64,000 nucleotides of DNA from Ochotona curzoniae (taxonomy: Eukaryota; Chordata; Mammalia; Lagomorpha; Ochotonidae): NCBI RefSeq assembly GCF_017591425.1, contig NW_024467106.1, positions 27,890,501-27,954,500 of the forward strand. The letters are read 5' to 3'. The notes under the pieces were generated by a model. It was given only the letters and a program-made list of their open reading frames with translations, had not been told where the DNA came from and did no database searches. Positions 1 to 55,479 of the stretch are shown piece by piece. Both the position numbers and the translations under genes were made by a program. How positions within the stretch are numbered: position 1 is the stretch's first letter; every line of letters begins with the position of its first letter.

Positions 1-179
1 ATGGCCTGAGGGCTTGGGCCCCGCCACTCAACACGGGAGACTGGGAGACGTGTGTGGAGTTCCAGGCTCCCAGCTTCTACCTGGCTCAGCACCAGCCGTA
101 AGTCCTTACAGTGTGAACCAGTGGAGGGAAGATCTTCTCCCTAACTCTGCCTTCCAAATAAATAAATCTTTAAAAGGTA
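1..179 (+). mobile_element. Old CSINE, 3' part
   Basis: GGAGACGTGTGTGGAGTTCC, TGAACCAGTGGAGGGAAGAT and an AATAAATAAATCTTTAAAA tail. The 5' part lies at or beyond the window edge. Confidence 0.8.
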
Positions 180-42970
<42,791 letters not shown>

Positions 42971-45612
42971 TCCTCCTCTGTCCACAGCCTCCAGCAGCAG
43001 CTCTCTGAACCCTGCACTGCCTGCACATGGCCAGGCTGCAGCTCCATTCCCCAACATCTACTGTGCTCCCTCGCACCACTGTGCCCTAGGCCTGCATTCC
43101 CTCTGCCTGGGACACCCTCCCAGCTGTCTTGCTACAGTCCATAGTTAAGATTGTTGCTGCAACAAACTCCAACACACAGACGGATCTCCCCCAGAGGGCT
43201 GCTACTGGCAGGCAGCTGGTTTTCATGGTGATTCAGAACCCAGCTGTTGTGTTCTCTGCTATCCCTGGGTGCTTCAGAGGGCCTTGCCTTTGCCTGGCAG
43301 GAAGGGAGAGGAGAGAAGGCACCAACCACTTCTTAACTACCTTGTCCTTATCCAACATGTATCACTGCTAGTCCTGTTCCATGGACCACCAATAGTTATG
43401 TATTCTCCCATGGATGCAAAGGAGACTGGGAAATGTAGTCTCTGCAGGCAGTGACTTCCCAGCAACTCTAAACTCTGATAAGAGTATGCATTTTGGTGGA
43501 AAGTTCTCCCTCTCTGCTACATTTTACTTCGAGCTGCTAACACATTCCTCACCATCCAGGTCACCTCCCAGGGGGAAGTCTTTCTCAACTTTCTCCTGCA
43601 GAACAACTCTCTACAGCTTTTTCACATATATGTGCTCTGGCCTTTCATCACATCTTCCACACACAGCAGCCATGTGTGTGTTGAATGTGTTTTCCCGTAT
43701 TACAGAACCAGCCTACTGTATAGGAAAGAAAGAAGGGGTACACTGTGTGAACCCCTTCTGTCTGGCTTTCAGCTTCTTCACCTGCAGGGTATAGGGTCTG
43801 GCAGGCTGGTGGCTCAGCACTGCGTACTGTCCACCCAGTGTCACCAGGGGCTTCCTGCATGGCAGAGAACAGAATGCATGGATAGAGCATGTTAGGGCTC
43901 TGGTGCTCCGGCTGCTTCCTCCCACAGTGCCTCCCTTGCTCTGTTGCTTGCCCCAGCACTTCTCCAAGTGTGCTGCTTGGAACTCCAAGTTCCACAGGAT
44001 GTTAGGGTTTTCTGCAGAGAATGTTGAGGAGCAGGCTGTGATCAAGTGCACTTGGCAGTCTGGGTTTAAGCTGAACTGCACAATCTTCCCGCACGTGGAG
44101 CATCTGCCACACTCACTGGGACCCACAGCAACTCCCCTTCTCCCATGGTGCTACAGGTCTGGGATTTCTGTGTGTCACTAAGACAGTGGCAGCCATGAGC
44201 CCTACAACCCTGGGGCTGGACACATGAACACTTGGGGACTCACCAGTGCCAAGCCATCAGAAACTGCCCATCCCTTGTCCTCTTGGCAGTAGGGTATTGG
44301 ATGAGGCAGCCCCCTGATGGTGAGATGGTGTGGACCCTGCTCAGAGACCCCCCATTCCAAGCATCTCCTGCAAGGTGGGTGCTACTGATTGCTAGCATCC
44401 TTGATGGGTCTTGCCAATGGGTATCGGGTGGCCAAGTCCCCATTGTCCAGGCAGAGGAACCTGACTCCTTGCTTTGTCACCAGGCCATATGACAGAGGCC
44501 AGCTGGCTTTGCAAGGCAAACCCTGGCCTTTTCATTCACCAACACTGAGTGGCCACTGTGCTGAGCGTCTACCCTGTGCAGCCCCAAGCTTGTATGACTG
44601 GTGCCCCAGAGAAAACTCACCTTGTTAGGAGACCAACACCTAAGTAAGGTGGGACTGGTGCTAGGGACATGGCACACAGAGAATCCCCATCAGTTCAAGC
44701 CTGGCAGGGACAGAGCTGGAATGGGGATTAGGGGGCTAAGCTGGACGTAGCCAGTAGGATAAAGGGGCTGAGGAGTGAGAAGACAGAGGGCACTCCAGCC
44801 CTGGGAACATCGAAAGAGAAGACAGCATGTATCACACCCTCAAAGCAGGACCAAGTTAAATACTTGATCCTCTGGATTTTGGTTCTTCCCTTTGAGATGC
44901 ATACCAGTGATCTGCAAAGAACAGTGGATCTGGAGAGAGACCCAGTGCTGGCATCTGGCACAGCTGTTTCTCGCTGGGTGGCTTCTTCAGCCTCAGTTTC
45001 CCTGTTGGCTATGAGAGGAGGATGACTCCATGGTGCTGAGGACCCTGTAGGGGAAGAGCACTTTTGTCCAGTGGTTCTGCTGATGGGAGAGCTCTGAGGC
45101 AGCTGCACATTTTAGACATTTGCTTGTTCCCGTCTCCCACCTTCCCAGACCTAGCAGTGGCCAGGTGGGTCTGCCAGAAGCAGCAGCCTCCAACAGAAGT
45201 AGGAGCAGCACTGCTGGCCATACCAGCCTCAACCCTGAGGATGCACACATCACAGATGGATGTGCACTTTCCAGTCATTCCTGACTTGGGGTGCTTATAT
45301 TGTGGAGGTTCCCAGCTGAGTGGACAGAGCAAAAGGAGACACTCTGGCCAAATCACCAGGAGCTGATCTGGTGGATAGGGAAGCCCTGTCTGCCTGTACA
45401 GGCCAGGCCTGGGCCAAGCAGCTGCAGGCAGCCACCCTGATCTCTGTTCTGCCCACCAAGAGCGCTTGTATGAAGGTCCAGGCCCTTCCTGTAAAGTCTG
45501 CTCAGGTGCAGTTCTATGTGCAAGAGTCAGGAGGCACCCCTGTGTGGCTGACATTGGTCAGTTGCCAGAGATTTGCAATTTCCCTGAATAAAGTTGATAG
45601 TGACTTGTGCAG
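42971..45612 (+). other. ANKS6: Probable ANKS6 3' untranslated region
   Basis: Sequence after the TGA with no further gene-like reading frame. It includes L2-like fragments near 43.06-43.13 and 43.54-43.60 kb and a MIR-like piece near 44.93-45.06 kb. The end is set by the only AATAAA seen in the first 2.7 kb. Transcript evidence is lacking. Confidence 0.45.
45587..45592 (+). terminator. ANKS6: Candidate polyadenylation signal (AATAAA)
   Basis: Canonical AATAAA about 2.6 kb after the stop, followed within 10-25 bases by a GT-containing stretch (GTTGATAGTGACTTGTG). No other AATAAA was noticed between the stop and this point. Not confirmed by transcripts. Confidence 0.45.
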
Positions 45613-46634
45613 GATTGGCAGGGAGACAAGGCCTGCGGACTACAGGGGAGTGCACACAAAGAAGCCCCATCAGGGGCCCCACTTACTTGCCTCCACTCCC
45701 AGCTGCTTTCCTGCCACCCAGGGCTCCTGGGCCCCTGCCTATGGCAGGAACAACTTGCTTCTCTGCCAGCTGCCTTGATAGGACATCCTCATCAGGGTGG
45801 TTTCTGGACAGGGTCAGGGCTTACCCCAAAGCCTTCACAGTGGCCCCAATATCCACTGGTCCTTGGCTCAATCTTACAGAGTTTCCATTACATTCCAAAT
45901 ACTTCATTATATCCATGCAGAGACTTCACTCTGGGCAAGGTCTGTTTGCTGTGTGTGTGTGCGTGTTCATGGTGGTGCTCATTGAAGGTACACGGGAAAG
46001 TACTCAGGTTTCTTCCAGAGACAACTGTTAGGGAGCAAGGACCTACCACCTATATGGGTGTGTCCATCATTCAGCCTGCTTCATCTTCCTCATGATTGCG
46101 ACCCAAGTAACCAACTTCCCCAAGGTCCCACAGATAACAAAGGGCAGTTTGCTCTCATCTCAATGTCTACATCATGTCTGAGAGTATTGTGTAATTGGAA
46201 TAAGAGCCAACAGCAGAACAGATAAATACAACTTTGCTAGTCTGCGGCTTGTTCACGATGCTGCAGTTTTACTGGTGTCTGAAATACCATCAATAGCTGG
46301 CAGGTTCTTTTGAGAATTCTCGTAAACCAGCAACTGACTCCTGGGCTCAGGTACTCCCGTGAGCAGGGTCAGCCCTGGAGAACACTGGGCAAGGGGGTGG
46401 TAGCATAGGCTCCAGTCTAGAAGCAGGTGCGTGTGACTACAGAAGCCCAGGTGCAGGAGCCAGCTCCTCACGAGAAACAGCACTCCTAGGAGAGCCCATC
46501 TGGAACTGTGGGCCTCTCCTGGACAGGCTTCAGGAGCGACATGAACCTTGGCTAGGGCATCTAGGGAGGACAGATTGGGCTTTGGGCGGGGGTTGCCCCA
46601 GCAGTTCCTTAACAGATGAAAACCTGAGAGACAG

Positions 46635-46908
46635 GCTTGTGGTGCAACAGTGACTATGATACTTAAACACACTCTGTCTCTTAACAGAGCATCCGGGTTC
46701 AAGGCCCAGCACCACTCGTGTTTCTAGACACCTGTTAAAGCACATCCTGATAGGCAGCAGGTGATGGCTTGGGTAATTGGGTTCCTTCCACCTGTGTAGG
46801 AGTCCTGGATTGAGCGCTAGGCTCTCGGCCACTGGCTGAGCCCCAGCTGTCTGCGGGCATTTTGAGAGAGAATTGGTCTCCTGTCCCTGGCTTTCAAATT
46901 ATTTTTTA
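46635..46908 (+). mobile_element. Old CSINE, + strand
   Basis: GAGCATCCGGGTTCAAGGCC B-box, TGTGTAGGAGTCCTGGATTG and TGGCTTTCAAATTATTTTTT tail. Confidence 0.78.
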
Positions 46909-47385
46909 AAGCTAAAAGCAAGTTAAGCATGGACTGACTGTATAACCCAGCAAGCAGTTCCGTGCCTGGTTCTGTGCCCACAAGGACTGAAAATAGACAT
47001 TCAAACTGTATGCAGGTATTCACAGAAGCGGAATTCACATTAGGCAAAAGGTGCGAACCACCTAGTGTCCATCAACAGGAATGGACAAACTGTAGTCGCA
47101 CAAGGACCAGCCACAGAAGGGAAAGTGCTGACACATAGCACAGCATGACCTGTGAACAGTACACTGCAGCAAGGAAGCTTCCCACAGCCTTGTGGTCCAT
47201 GCCACATCCATGTGGAGTGTCTGGGACAGGCAAATGGATGGAGGGCTCTTAACAGTGATGAAGAAATGTTAGAATCAGGCAGTGGTGGTGTCTATATAAT
47301 GCTGTGACTGTACTTAATGTGGCTGAATTGTAGATTTCAGCTGTGGTTTAAGTGGTGCATTGTGTAAATATTTTTTTGAATGAGG
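46909..47385 (+). mobile_element. Ancient L1M 3' end
   Basis: Ordered landmarks of the L1 ORF2 end and 3'UTR: TATAACCCAGCAAGCAGTTC, TAGTGTCCATCAACAGGAAT, ACTGTACTTAATGTGGCTGA. Diverged, no frame. An old plus-strand CSINE precedes it and another follows. Confidence 0.8.
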
Positions 47386-47387
47386 AG

Positions 47388-47620
47388 GCTGGGGCAGACA
47401 TCCAGGTCCAGTGGCTTAGGCCACTGCTCAGAATGGCTGCTTCCCATATCAGAGGACCCAATCTGAATCCCGCATCCAGTTCTGAAACAGCTTCCTGCTG
47501 ATGCACCCTGGTTCCTGGTGTTGCCCTGGCCATTTGGAAAGTGAACTAGCAGATGGCTGAATCCCCCCTACCACCTCTCTCTCACTATCCCCCACCTTTA
47601 AAAAGAGTGAATAAATAGAA
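47388..47620 (+). mobile_element. Old CSINE, + strand
   Basis: GCAGACATCCAGGTCCAGTG, GAGGACCCAATCTGAATCCC, AAAGTGAACTAGCAGATGGC. Confidence 0.7.
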
Positions 47621-47999
47621 TTGGAAGGGTGGGTGCTCAGGCTCCCACTCTTCTGCCATCAGTGCTGTTAGTCTGAGCTATGCTCTTCAATCTGAAGACT
47701 GTAGCCATCCAAGGTAGCTCTTCTTCCTCTCCCTTCTCAGGAATCTCCAGACAAACCAGTGCCCCCAGAGGCCAGCACAGAAAATGCTTGAGGGAGATGG
47801 AGTGGCCCTCCAACTCTCCCTGGTGCATGGACATCACACCTACTCTGAGTCTTTCTCATCATGCCCAGGATCCTCTCCCCCTGATCTCCCTACTTTTGGT
47901 GGAACCTTGGCCTCCACCTTGAACCCTTTAGAAACCCTGCCTTTGCAGACAGATGAGTGTTTCCTGTGTTGGCATGGATGCCTCCCACTGACTTTTTTT

Positions 48000-48305
48000 T
48001 TTTAAAGATTTGTTTATTTTATTGGAAAGGCAGATCTACAGAGAAGAGAGATAGAGAGGAAGATCTTCCATTCATTGATTCACCGCAACGGCTGGGGCTG
48101 AGCCGATCTGAAGCCAGGAGCTTCTTCCAGGTCTCCCACACTGGTGCAGGGTCCCAAAGCTTTGGGCTGTGCTCAACTGCTTTCCCACGCCACAGTGAGG
48201 GAGCTGGGTGGGAAGTGGGGCCACCGGGATAAGAACTGGCACCATATGGGATCCCGCCGTGTTCAAAGCAAGGACTTTAACCAATACTATATCGTGACAT
48301 GTCCC
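48000..48305 (-). mobile_element. Young CSINE, - strand
   Basis: TTTAAAGATTTGTTTATTTT tail through to the head end ATCGTGACATGTCCC. Near-identical flanks CCCACTGAC and CCCACTAAC suggest a target duplication. Confidence 0.9.
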
Positions 48306-49244
48306 CCACTAACTTTCATACTGCAGACGCCTCTCAGGTCCCTGCCCTGCAGACCCCACTCTTCCCACCCCTGCACCTGCCCTTCCCCAGGTGTCCCTCC
48401 CGAGACTAGCTCCCAACAGCAGGCTACAACCTCATATCCAACTCACTTGAAAGCATTGTAATGAGTCAGGGACATGCACAGAAAATGAAAAGGGTCTGGA
48501 AGAAGTTGTCCATCATAGTTGATGCAGAGCTTATAGGGTGGTTCATGACAAAGGTGGCCACAGGGCAGGGGGATTTTAGCATCCCCTATCGCCCACATAC
48601 AGAAAAGCCCAAGCCTCACTGAAACCACCACAAGACTGTGGGGCCCTTGGAGCAGCAGGGTGAGGGCAAGGAGCCCACACTGTTGCCACTTAAGTCTGGG
48701 GTTCCTTGACAGGGAACAAAGCCACAACCCTAGCTTCAGGAGATCGACTGCCAACTAGGGCTGCTGCGTGATGAGCAGACCACCCGGGGTTGGCCACTCA
48801 GGCACCCAGAGCATGAATCATTCATCTCCCCTCTCTGTTCTTTGGTGGGGCTCAGTCCACCTGACATCCTGTCTCCAGCTGTGGTACAGCTAAGCACAGG
48901 TGCAGGGGTGACCCTCCCAGGGGGGCTGGGAGGCATCAGAGGCCTGGATTGTGGTGCATGCCCAGACTGCATCTGCCCGATTCACTGCAAGAATGAAGAG
49001 GGTATTTGTTAATTGGACAGCAATTAACTTAATGCACATAATTCAGTTTACAAACCACAACTGTGTAAGGAAGAATACAAAGCCAAGATGAGGGAGGCGG
49101 GTTGGGGGAGCATGGGGCACAGATGACTTTGAGAGCCATGTGGTGGACTGTGCTATGATCCGCTTTCTGCCATGCACGGATGCTAGGTCACTTTGCACAC
49201 CTGGGCCACGGTCCCTGTGTGGTACATTTGAAGTGTTTCCATTC

Positions 49245-49539
49245 ATCTAAGTAAAACACAGAGTGACACACAGCAAGGGAGAGGTCTTCCGTCTGCTGGA
49301 TCACTCCCCAGATGGCTGCAACAGCCAGAGCTGAACCATGCGGAGTCCGGGAACTCCACCTTGGTCTCCCACATGGGCAGGAATGATCCAAGCACTGTGA
49401 CCATCTTGTGCTGCCTTCCCAGGCAATTAGCAAGGAGTTGGATCAGAAGCAGAGAAGCAAGGACTCAAACTAAGCACTAGGTTATAGGAAGGGGATGTCC
49501 CGAGGGGCAGTTTAACTGGCTGTGCCACAACACCTGCCC
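49245..49539 (-). mobile_element. Old CSINE, - strand
   Basis: TCTTCCGTCTGCTGGATCAC, GGTCTCCCACATGGGCAGGA and TGTGCCACAACACCTGCCCC. Confidence 0.85.
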
Positions 49540-50089
49540 CTGAGAAGCATGCTTAAGGAACTGCCCAGATTCTCAGTGAATGTATCTTGGTGTGCAAGCT
49601 GTACCATGGTGAGGTTATTGTGTCACTTATAAAGAACCCCAAGGTCAGGTGTGGGGGTTTCAGACATCCTTCTGACTGAAGCCCCACATGTGGCAGAACG
49701 TTCCCGATGGACTTTTGCTCACACAGCTCCCCAAGCCTCTGGGACTTTCCACTGACATGGGCCTAACTCTACAGGAGTAATCATTGTTAATACTTGTGTG
49801 GAGCTTGTTGAGCCACAACCTGGCTATTCCTAGTCTAGTACAACGGCTGGCAGTGTTGGCACCTCTGCCCCACACCCACAGGTGCTTGCAAGGCATGCAG
49901 GGAACAGCAGGTTCTTGGAACACATATGCACACGGTTGTGCAGGAAGCGGTCCACAGGTCTCCCACAGGTGACACATGTGAGCCATGTGGTGTTCTCACA
50001 CAGAGAGGGCTCTGCAGGCAAAACCACCCAGCCAGTGTCATGAGACAGGGCATTGCTGAGACTTCCCCACACAGCCAGTGAGCACTTAT

Positions 50090-50195
50090 ATGTAATCCTC
50101 CCTTCCATCTGGAGGCACATGATGACTGCCCATTCTATGGATGAGGGAAGTAAGGCGTGGAGAAGCCACTTGCCTAAATCATCCCCAACTTGATG
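50090..50195 (-). repeat. MIR fragment, minus
   Basis: CCATTCTATGGATGAGGGAA and GGCGTGGAGAAGCCACTTGC. Confidence 0.6.
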
Positions 50196-50269
50196 TGGAT
50201 GCGCTCGCTATGCAATGGAATTGATCATGCAGGAATTAATATGCAAGGCTGTCAGGGTTAGCTGCCGGG

Positions 50270-50495
50270 CAGTGTGTTCATGCTCTGGCATAGTGGACCA
50301 TGCGTGAGGGCCAAAGCCATGGAGCCTGGGTTTAAGTCTTGCTGGCACCCCCAAAGTCTTGCTGGGTGGATCTTCCTCCTTCCCAGGGCTTGACAGTGGT
50401 CCCATCTGGAGGTTGGAGGGCTCATCAGCCAGGAGCAAATGAGGTGATAAACACTGGGGTGTGTTGTAAACTGTAAAGTGTTGTGCACACACTCG
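50270..50495 (+). repeat. MIR fragment, plus
   Basis: GGAGCCTGGGTTTAAGTCTT, AATGAGGTGATAAACACTGG and AACTGTAAAGTGTTGTGC. Confidence 0.65.
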
Positions 50496-51607
50496 TTCAG
50501 GATTTTATTCTCCAGGGCCCCTGCCACAGTGGTGGAAGAAGATGCTGGGAGACCGGGGAAGTTGCAGTAGGTGGAACTTGAGGGTTGCCATGGGAACCAA
50601 AGCGCTGAGACTGATCAAGGCAGGAAATACCATCTGGTTTTAAGCACCAAAAGCCTCCCCTCACACTGGACTTATTTCTGTAAACAGCAGAATTAACAGC
50701 ACCCTCCAGCAGCTACATCAAGCTAGTGCAATCTGGAACAGATTCATCACTTACCTGGGGTCCATGGACAAATCTGGACTGTGCACCTCAGGACCCCTTG
50801 CTCAACAGCTGTCAACTTCCAGAGATGCATGGACAAAGCACTCAGTGAATCCCAAGAGAAGCACTCACTCCCCGCCTCTCCTGCCCAGACTTTGCTAGCA
50901 TGGAGGGAAGACATGTGGTGTCTGGGGGCAGCAGTGGGGAGATGTGGGATTCCAGGTGATGCTGAACCTGGAGGAGCACCCAGAAAGCACTTGCTGTCTC
51001 CTCTCTGTCACATCAAGTGACAAAAGGGGTCCAGCAGGGGCTGCTGCCCTCCCACGGTCAAGGTTGCAGACCAAGGCCAAAGCTGAACCTCACTGATAAG
51101 TCTCCACTCTACCCTCCGTGTCCCTCTACTTCCCCGGCTGTCTCCCTTTTGTGATCTGCTGCAGCATCGGAGCAATGCTCGCTGGGAAACGTCAGGCTTG
51201 GGACTGCTCTGGCTCCCCAGGGGCTGTGCGAGCAGAGAAGCAGCACGAGTCTCCGGACGGCATCAACATGGGAGGCTGTCATGGCTCTATGGTTTCCTTA
51301 GGAGAAATGAGATTTCCACAACCCACGTGAGCCCAGCTGAGTCAGGGCTGTGTCGGGCGGTTTTCAAAGTCTAGTGGCAAATCCTGGCCTCCTTGCAGCC
51401 CCAAGCCCAGCCAAGGGACAGGGGAGGATGAGGATGTTGACCACGGGGAGCTTCTGAGGAACCATTGAGGTAGAGAGAGGTCTCACAGCTTGGAACCCCT
51501 GGGCCGGCTGCACTGTGCAGTCTCCCTTGCCCTCTCTGAGCCATCTGTGTGACCATCTCCTGTGACTCTTTCCAGCTCTGATGTGCTACAATATGATACC
51601 ATTTTCT

Positions 51608-51924
51608 TTTTAAAAATATATTTATTTATTTACTTATTGGAAAGGCAGACCTACAGAGAGAAAGAGAAACAAAGATCTTGCATCTGCTGGTTCACTCCCC
51701 AAGTAGCTGCAATGGCTGGAGCTGTGCCACCCTGAAGCCAGGAGCCAGGAGCTTCTTCTGGGTCTCCCACTTGGGTGCAGAGTCCCAAGACTTTGAGCCA
51801 TCCTCTATTGTTATCCCAGACCACTTGATGGAAAATGGAGTAGCCAGGACCCAGACCAGCATTCATGTGGGATCCTGTCAGATGCAAGACAAGGATTTAA
51901 CCACTAGGCTATTGTGCCAGGCCC
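51608..51924 (-). mobile_element. Young CSINE, - strand
   Basis: Full antisense element ending GGCTATTGTGCCAGGCCC. Head-to-head with the next element, 26 bp away. Confidence 0.92.
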
Positions 51925-51950
51925 ATGATAATTATTTTTTAAGAGAGGGT

Positions 51951-52280
51951 AGCACCCAGCACAGTAGCCTCGCTGCTAAAGTCCTCTCCTTGCACACGCC
52001 AGGATCCCATATGGGCACCGGTTCTAATCCCAGTGGCCCCACTTCCCATCCAGCTCCTTGCTTGTGGCCTGGGAAAGCAGTCGAGTACGTCCCAAAGCCT
52101 TAGGACCCTGCACCCATGTGGGAGACCCAGAAGAGGCTCCAGGCTCCTGGCTTCAGATCAGCGCAGCTCCAACCACTGTGGCCGCTTGGGGAGTGAATCA
52201 CTGCATAGATCTTCCTCTCTGTCTCTCCCCTTTCTGTATATCTGACTTTCCAATAAAAACAAAACAAATCTTTAAAAAGA
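51951..52280 (+). mobile_element. Young CSINE, + strand
   Basis: AGCACCCAGCACAGTAGCCT head, GGTTCTAATCCCAGTGGCCC B-box, CAATAAAAACAAAACAAATC tail. Confidence 0.93.
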
Positions 52281-52539
52281 GAGTGGGAAGGAGCCTGCCC
52301 CTGAAGTCACTTGCTGTTTCATCCATCAGCTGACATAAACTTGAGTGGCCTGGTCCCTGCAGTCTGGGAGCTCACTGTTGGGGGGGGCTTGGAGGGAAAT
52401 GGCCTCTGTCTCAACAGGAGGGCATCTGAGATGGCCATCCCAGTCACAGTTCCAGGACAATTGGCCTAAGGCAGCAGGTGACGGCCACAAAGAGTCCTTG
52501 GCCGTGGCTGTAGCTGTGTCTACTGCAGGCTGCCCCCTG

Positions 52540-52540
<1 letters not shown>

Positions 52541-52582
<42 letters not shown>
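52541..52582 (+). repeat. (CA)21 microsatellite
   Basis: Uninterrupted CA dinucleotide run of 21 copies in intergenic DNA. Confidence 0.97.
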
Positions 52583-52583
<1 letters not shown>

Positions 52584-53046
52584 CTTCCTCAAGCACCTTC
52601 GTCCTGTGAACCTGAAAGACATCCTAGCCCCACAGGGTATAGGGGAAGCCTCACTCGGTGACACCCCTGTCTCCAGCCTTGTCACTGAGGACTGTTTTTG
52701 GGTCCTGTTGTGTGAAGCTGCATCTCCTGGGGATGCATGGGCTCCTCCCTCCTGCTTCCCACCTGCTGGGAGCTATAGGAACAGCCTCCCAGCTGCCCCC
52801 AGGGGACCCGCCAACCTTGGCTGCAGGGCTCTGGAACCCCTGGGGCTTTCAGCCTCCAGGTGGCACCTTGCACACACTCGGGTTCTAACCAGAAGGGGGT
52901 GTCTTGGCAGGAAACGTCCGGAGAAACAGTAGCAGCAGTCAGAGGAGCCAAGGGCCCAGAAGCAGGAAATGCCCTGTATTAACTCGGACTCTGGCCAACA
53001 GCAGAGCCGACCTGGCTGTCTGAACCCAGAGACATGACTTCATTTC

Positions 53047-53370
53047 TTTTTTTAATTTAATTTAATTTTTTATTGGAAAGTCAGATTTATAGAGAGGAAA
53101 AGAGACAGAGAGGAAGATCTTCTATCCATTGATTCATTCTCCAAGCTGCTGCAATAGCTGGAGCTGTGCTGATCCAAAGCCAGAAGCCTGGAGCCTCTTC
53201 TGGGTTTCCCACATGAGTGCAGGGTCCCAAGGCTTTGGGCCACCCTTTCCCAGGCCACAAGCAAGGAGCTAGATGAGACGCAGGGCTGCCGGGATTAGAA
53301 CCAACGCCGATATGTTATCCCGCCGTGTGCAAAGTGAGGACTTTAGCCACTAGGCTATTGCGCCAGGCCC
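53047..53370 (-). mobile_element. Young CSINE, - strand
   Basis: From TTTTTTAATTTAATTTAATT to TTGCGCCAGGCCC. Flanks TGACTTCATTTCT and TGACTTTATTTCT are a one-mismatch target duplication. Confidence 0.93.
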
Positions 53371-53419
53371 TGTGACTTTATTTCTAAATCTTGTGGTCTT
53401 CCTGGCTGTGTGATGGGGC

Positions 53420-53520
53420 CACTGAATACCTCCTGCCAGGATAGTTGTGAGGAAGAAGCATGCCAAGGGCCTGGTACACAGCAGGTGCCATGGAAATACC
53501 TGTCAAAGCTGCAGAATGCT
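53420..53520 (+). repeat. MIR fragment
   Basis: GGATAGTTGTGAGGAAGAAG followed by GCCTGGTACACAGCAGGTGC, the MIR 3' half. Confidence 0.75.
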
Positions 53521-54199
53521 CCTAAGCCCACTGATGCTGGAACGCCCTCAGGACAGGGCATGTTCCGTGGTAGGTGAATGTGGGTAGGTTCTGTTTCACA
53601 GCCCAGTGTGGCTCAAACAGGTGCAGCATGAGGGCACCAACCACGTGCGTCAGACTGTACCTCATAGCTAAGGCCCTCCACCACCATGCCAAGTGTCACT
53701 TTGCAAACTCTTTTTTTTTTTTTTTGAAACTCACAGGAATAGAAACAAACTTGAGGTTAGTATAGAAACATCTGAGGAGGGTGAGAAGAGGGTAGTGCCA
53801 GCTTTTCAGTTTGTCTTCCTTTGACATGCTGGACACAGACCTGCCTGGGAACCAAGTGTGACCTTGGGTCCTCATCATCTGCCAGATGGCAGACACAGTG
53901 ATGCTTGCACTGACAACATCTGTGACGTTTCCTGCAAAATTAAAAATTAACACCCATCCATCCTACCCCACTGGTCAAAGTCAAAGTCATATTCAGGGAT
54001 GAATACTCAGGCCAGGAAACAAAGTTCAGTACTGGACCGCAGAGAACAGGGCAAACAGGGCCTCTCTACTTCCCTCTGTATCCTTCCAGGTTTCTAGAAT
54101 TCCATCTGTGAAGCAGAGGGGTGTGTCTTCCCCAGGGGTACACGTCTTCCTAAGCCACCAGAAGCAAAATGTCCTGACACAAATACTAATAGTCCTGGA

Positions 54200-54560
54200 C
54201 CAGGCTCTCTAATATGTGAAGATTTCTCTGAAGGCCCAGAGTGAACGGGTTGGGAGAGAATATTTGCAATATCTAAATCTGGCCTAGCATTAATACACTC
54301 TACAAGAAGTCTTGGCAAACTAAGGAAAGCTGTTTCCAGAAACAGGATCCCAGAATAGTCGGCAAAGAGATGAGGAGATGCCTGACTTCACCAGTCATTC
54401 AGAGAAATGCAAAGTGCAAGATCCCCTTGGATGCTCATCGATGACGACGCTGAGAAAGGTGGACAGTGCAAAGTGTTGGCAAGGATGAGGGTTGTGGTAG
54501 CTGGCATAGCCTTACTGAGGGCAGCTTGGCATATTCTAGGGAACTGGATAAGTGCCTGTC
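54200..54560 (+). mobile_element. Ancient L1 ORF2 fragment, sense
   Basis: Landmarks GGAGAGAATATTTGCAATAT, CAGTCATTCAGAGAAATGCA and AAGTGTTGGCAAGGATGAGG occur in L1 order. Diverged and non-coding. Confidence 0.8.
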
Positions 54561-55167
54561 TGTGGTGCCAGCTCCGGTTTATGTGACCTGTAGGTCCTTG
54601 TAGGTTGCATTGCCCAGACTGCTGGGCAGCTGATGACCACCAAGAGGCCCTGTAGTTCCACTGTCTTTCCTCTCAAGGTGACAGTCACTGGCGGAGGGGA
54701 TTGCTGTGCCAGGTGAAGGTGGAGGTGGTCTTGAGAATGAGTCTGGGTCTTCCTATCCAACCGTCTCACTGACCTCCCTCCAGGAGTAATGTGATAAAAT
54801 GTGTTCTGGGGATGGTGAGAGGGAGGGAGGAGCCAGGATGCTACTCCTCTTCCTCTTCCTCCTCAGCCTCAGGTGGCAGCTCCAGGCAGCAGCTGCCTCT
54901 CCTCCAAAGGGCCAGCTCCGGCCGGCCAGGTCAGTGAGGAGGCCACCCTTCCCAGGCAGCTGAAGGAATGGGCCGTTTTTTGCGTTTGTTCCTTCCTGGG
55001 CTATGTCACCCAGGTAGTTACTCCTGTTCTGTGCCTGACAGATTGTCCACACCCAGATATGTCCCTCCGTGTGAAGTACTCAAGGAGGTCCTATTTCCTG
55101 GTGCGAAGGATTAGTACACCTGTTACCTAGCAGTCCCAGTCTAAGACTTGCGAGGGGACTTGGGATA

Positions 55168-55475
55168 GGTGTGTGGCACAGAATTAAGACTCCACCTGGG
55201 ACACCCAACTCCCATGTGGGAATGCTAGGCTCCTCCCCTCCAGTTTCACCTTTCTGATAATGCACAACATGGGAGGTGACAGATTATGGCTTAGGCACTT
55301 AGGTCCCTGCCACCCACGTGGGAATTCTAGGCTCCTAACTTTGGCCTGGCCCAGTCTTGACTGTCAAAGGCATTTGAGCAGTGAATCAACAAATGAAAAA
55401 TTTCTCTCCTCTCTCTGTCTCTACTCCCCTCTCTTTCTCTATCTTTCAAATAGATTTTTTAAAAAAAGCTTTTAA
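55168..55475 (+). mobile_element. Old CSINE with internal duplication, + strand
   Basis: Contains two GGGAATNCTAGGCTCCT segments (near 55217 and 55319), suggesting two overlapping old CSINEs or an internal repeat. Tail CTATCTTTCAAATAGATTTT. Confidence 0.7.
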
Positions 55476-55479
55476 ATGT

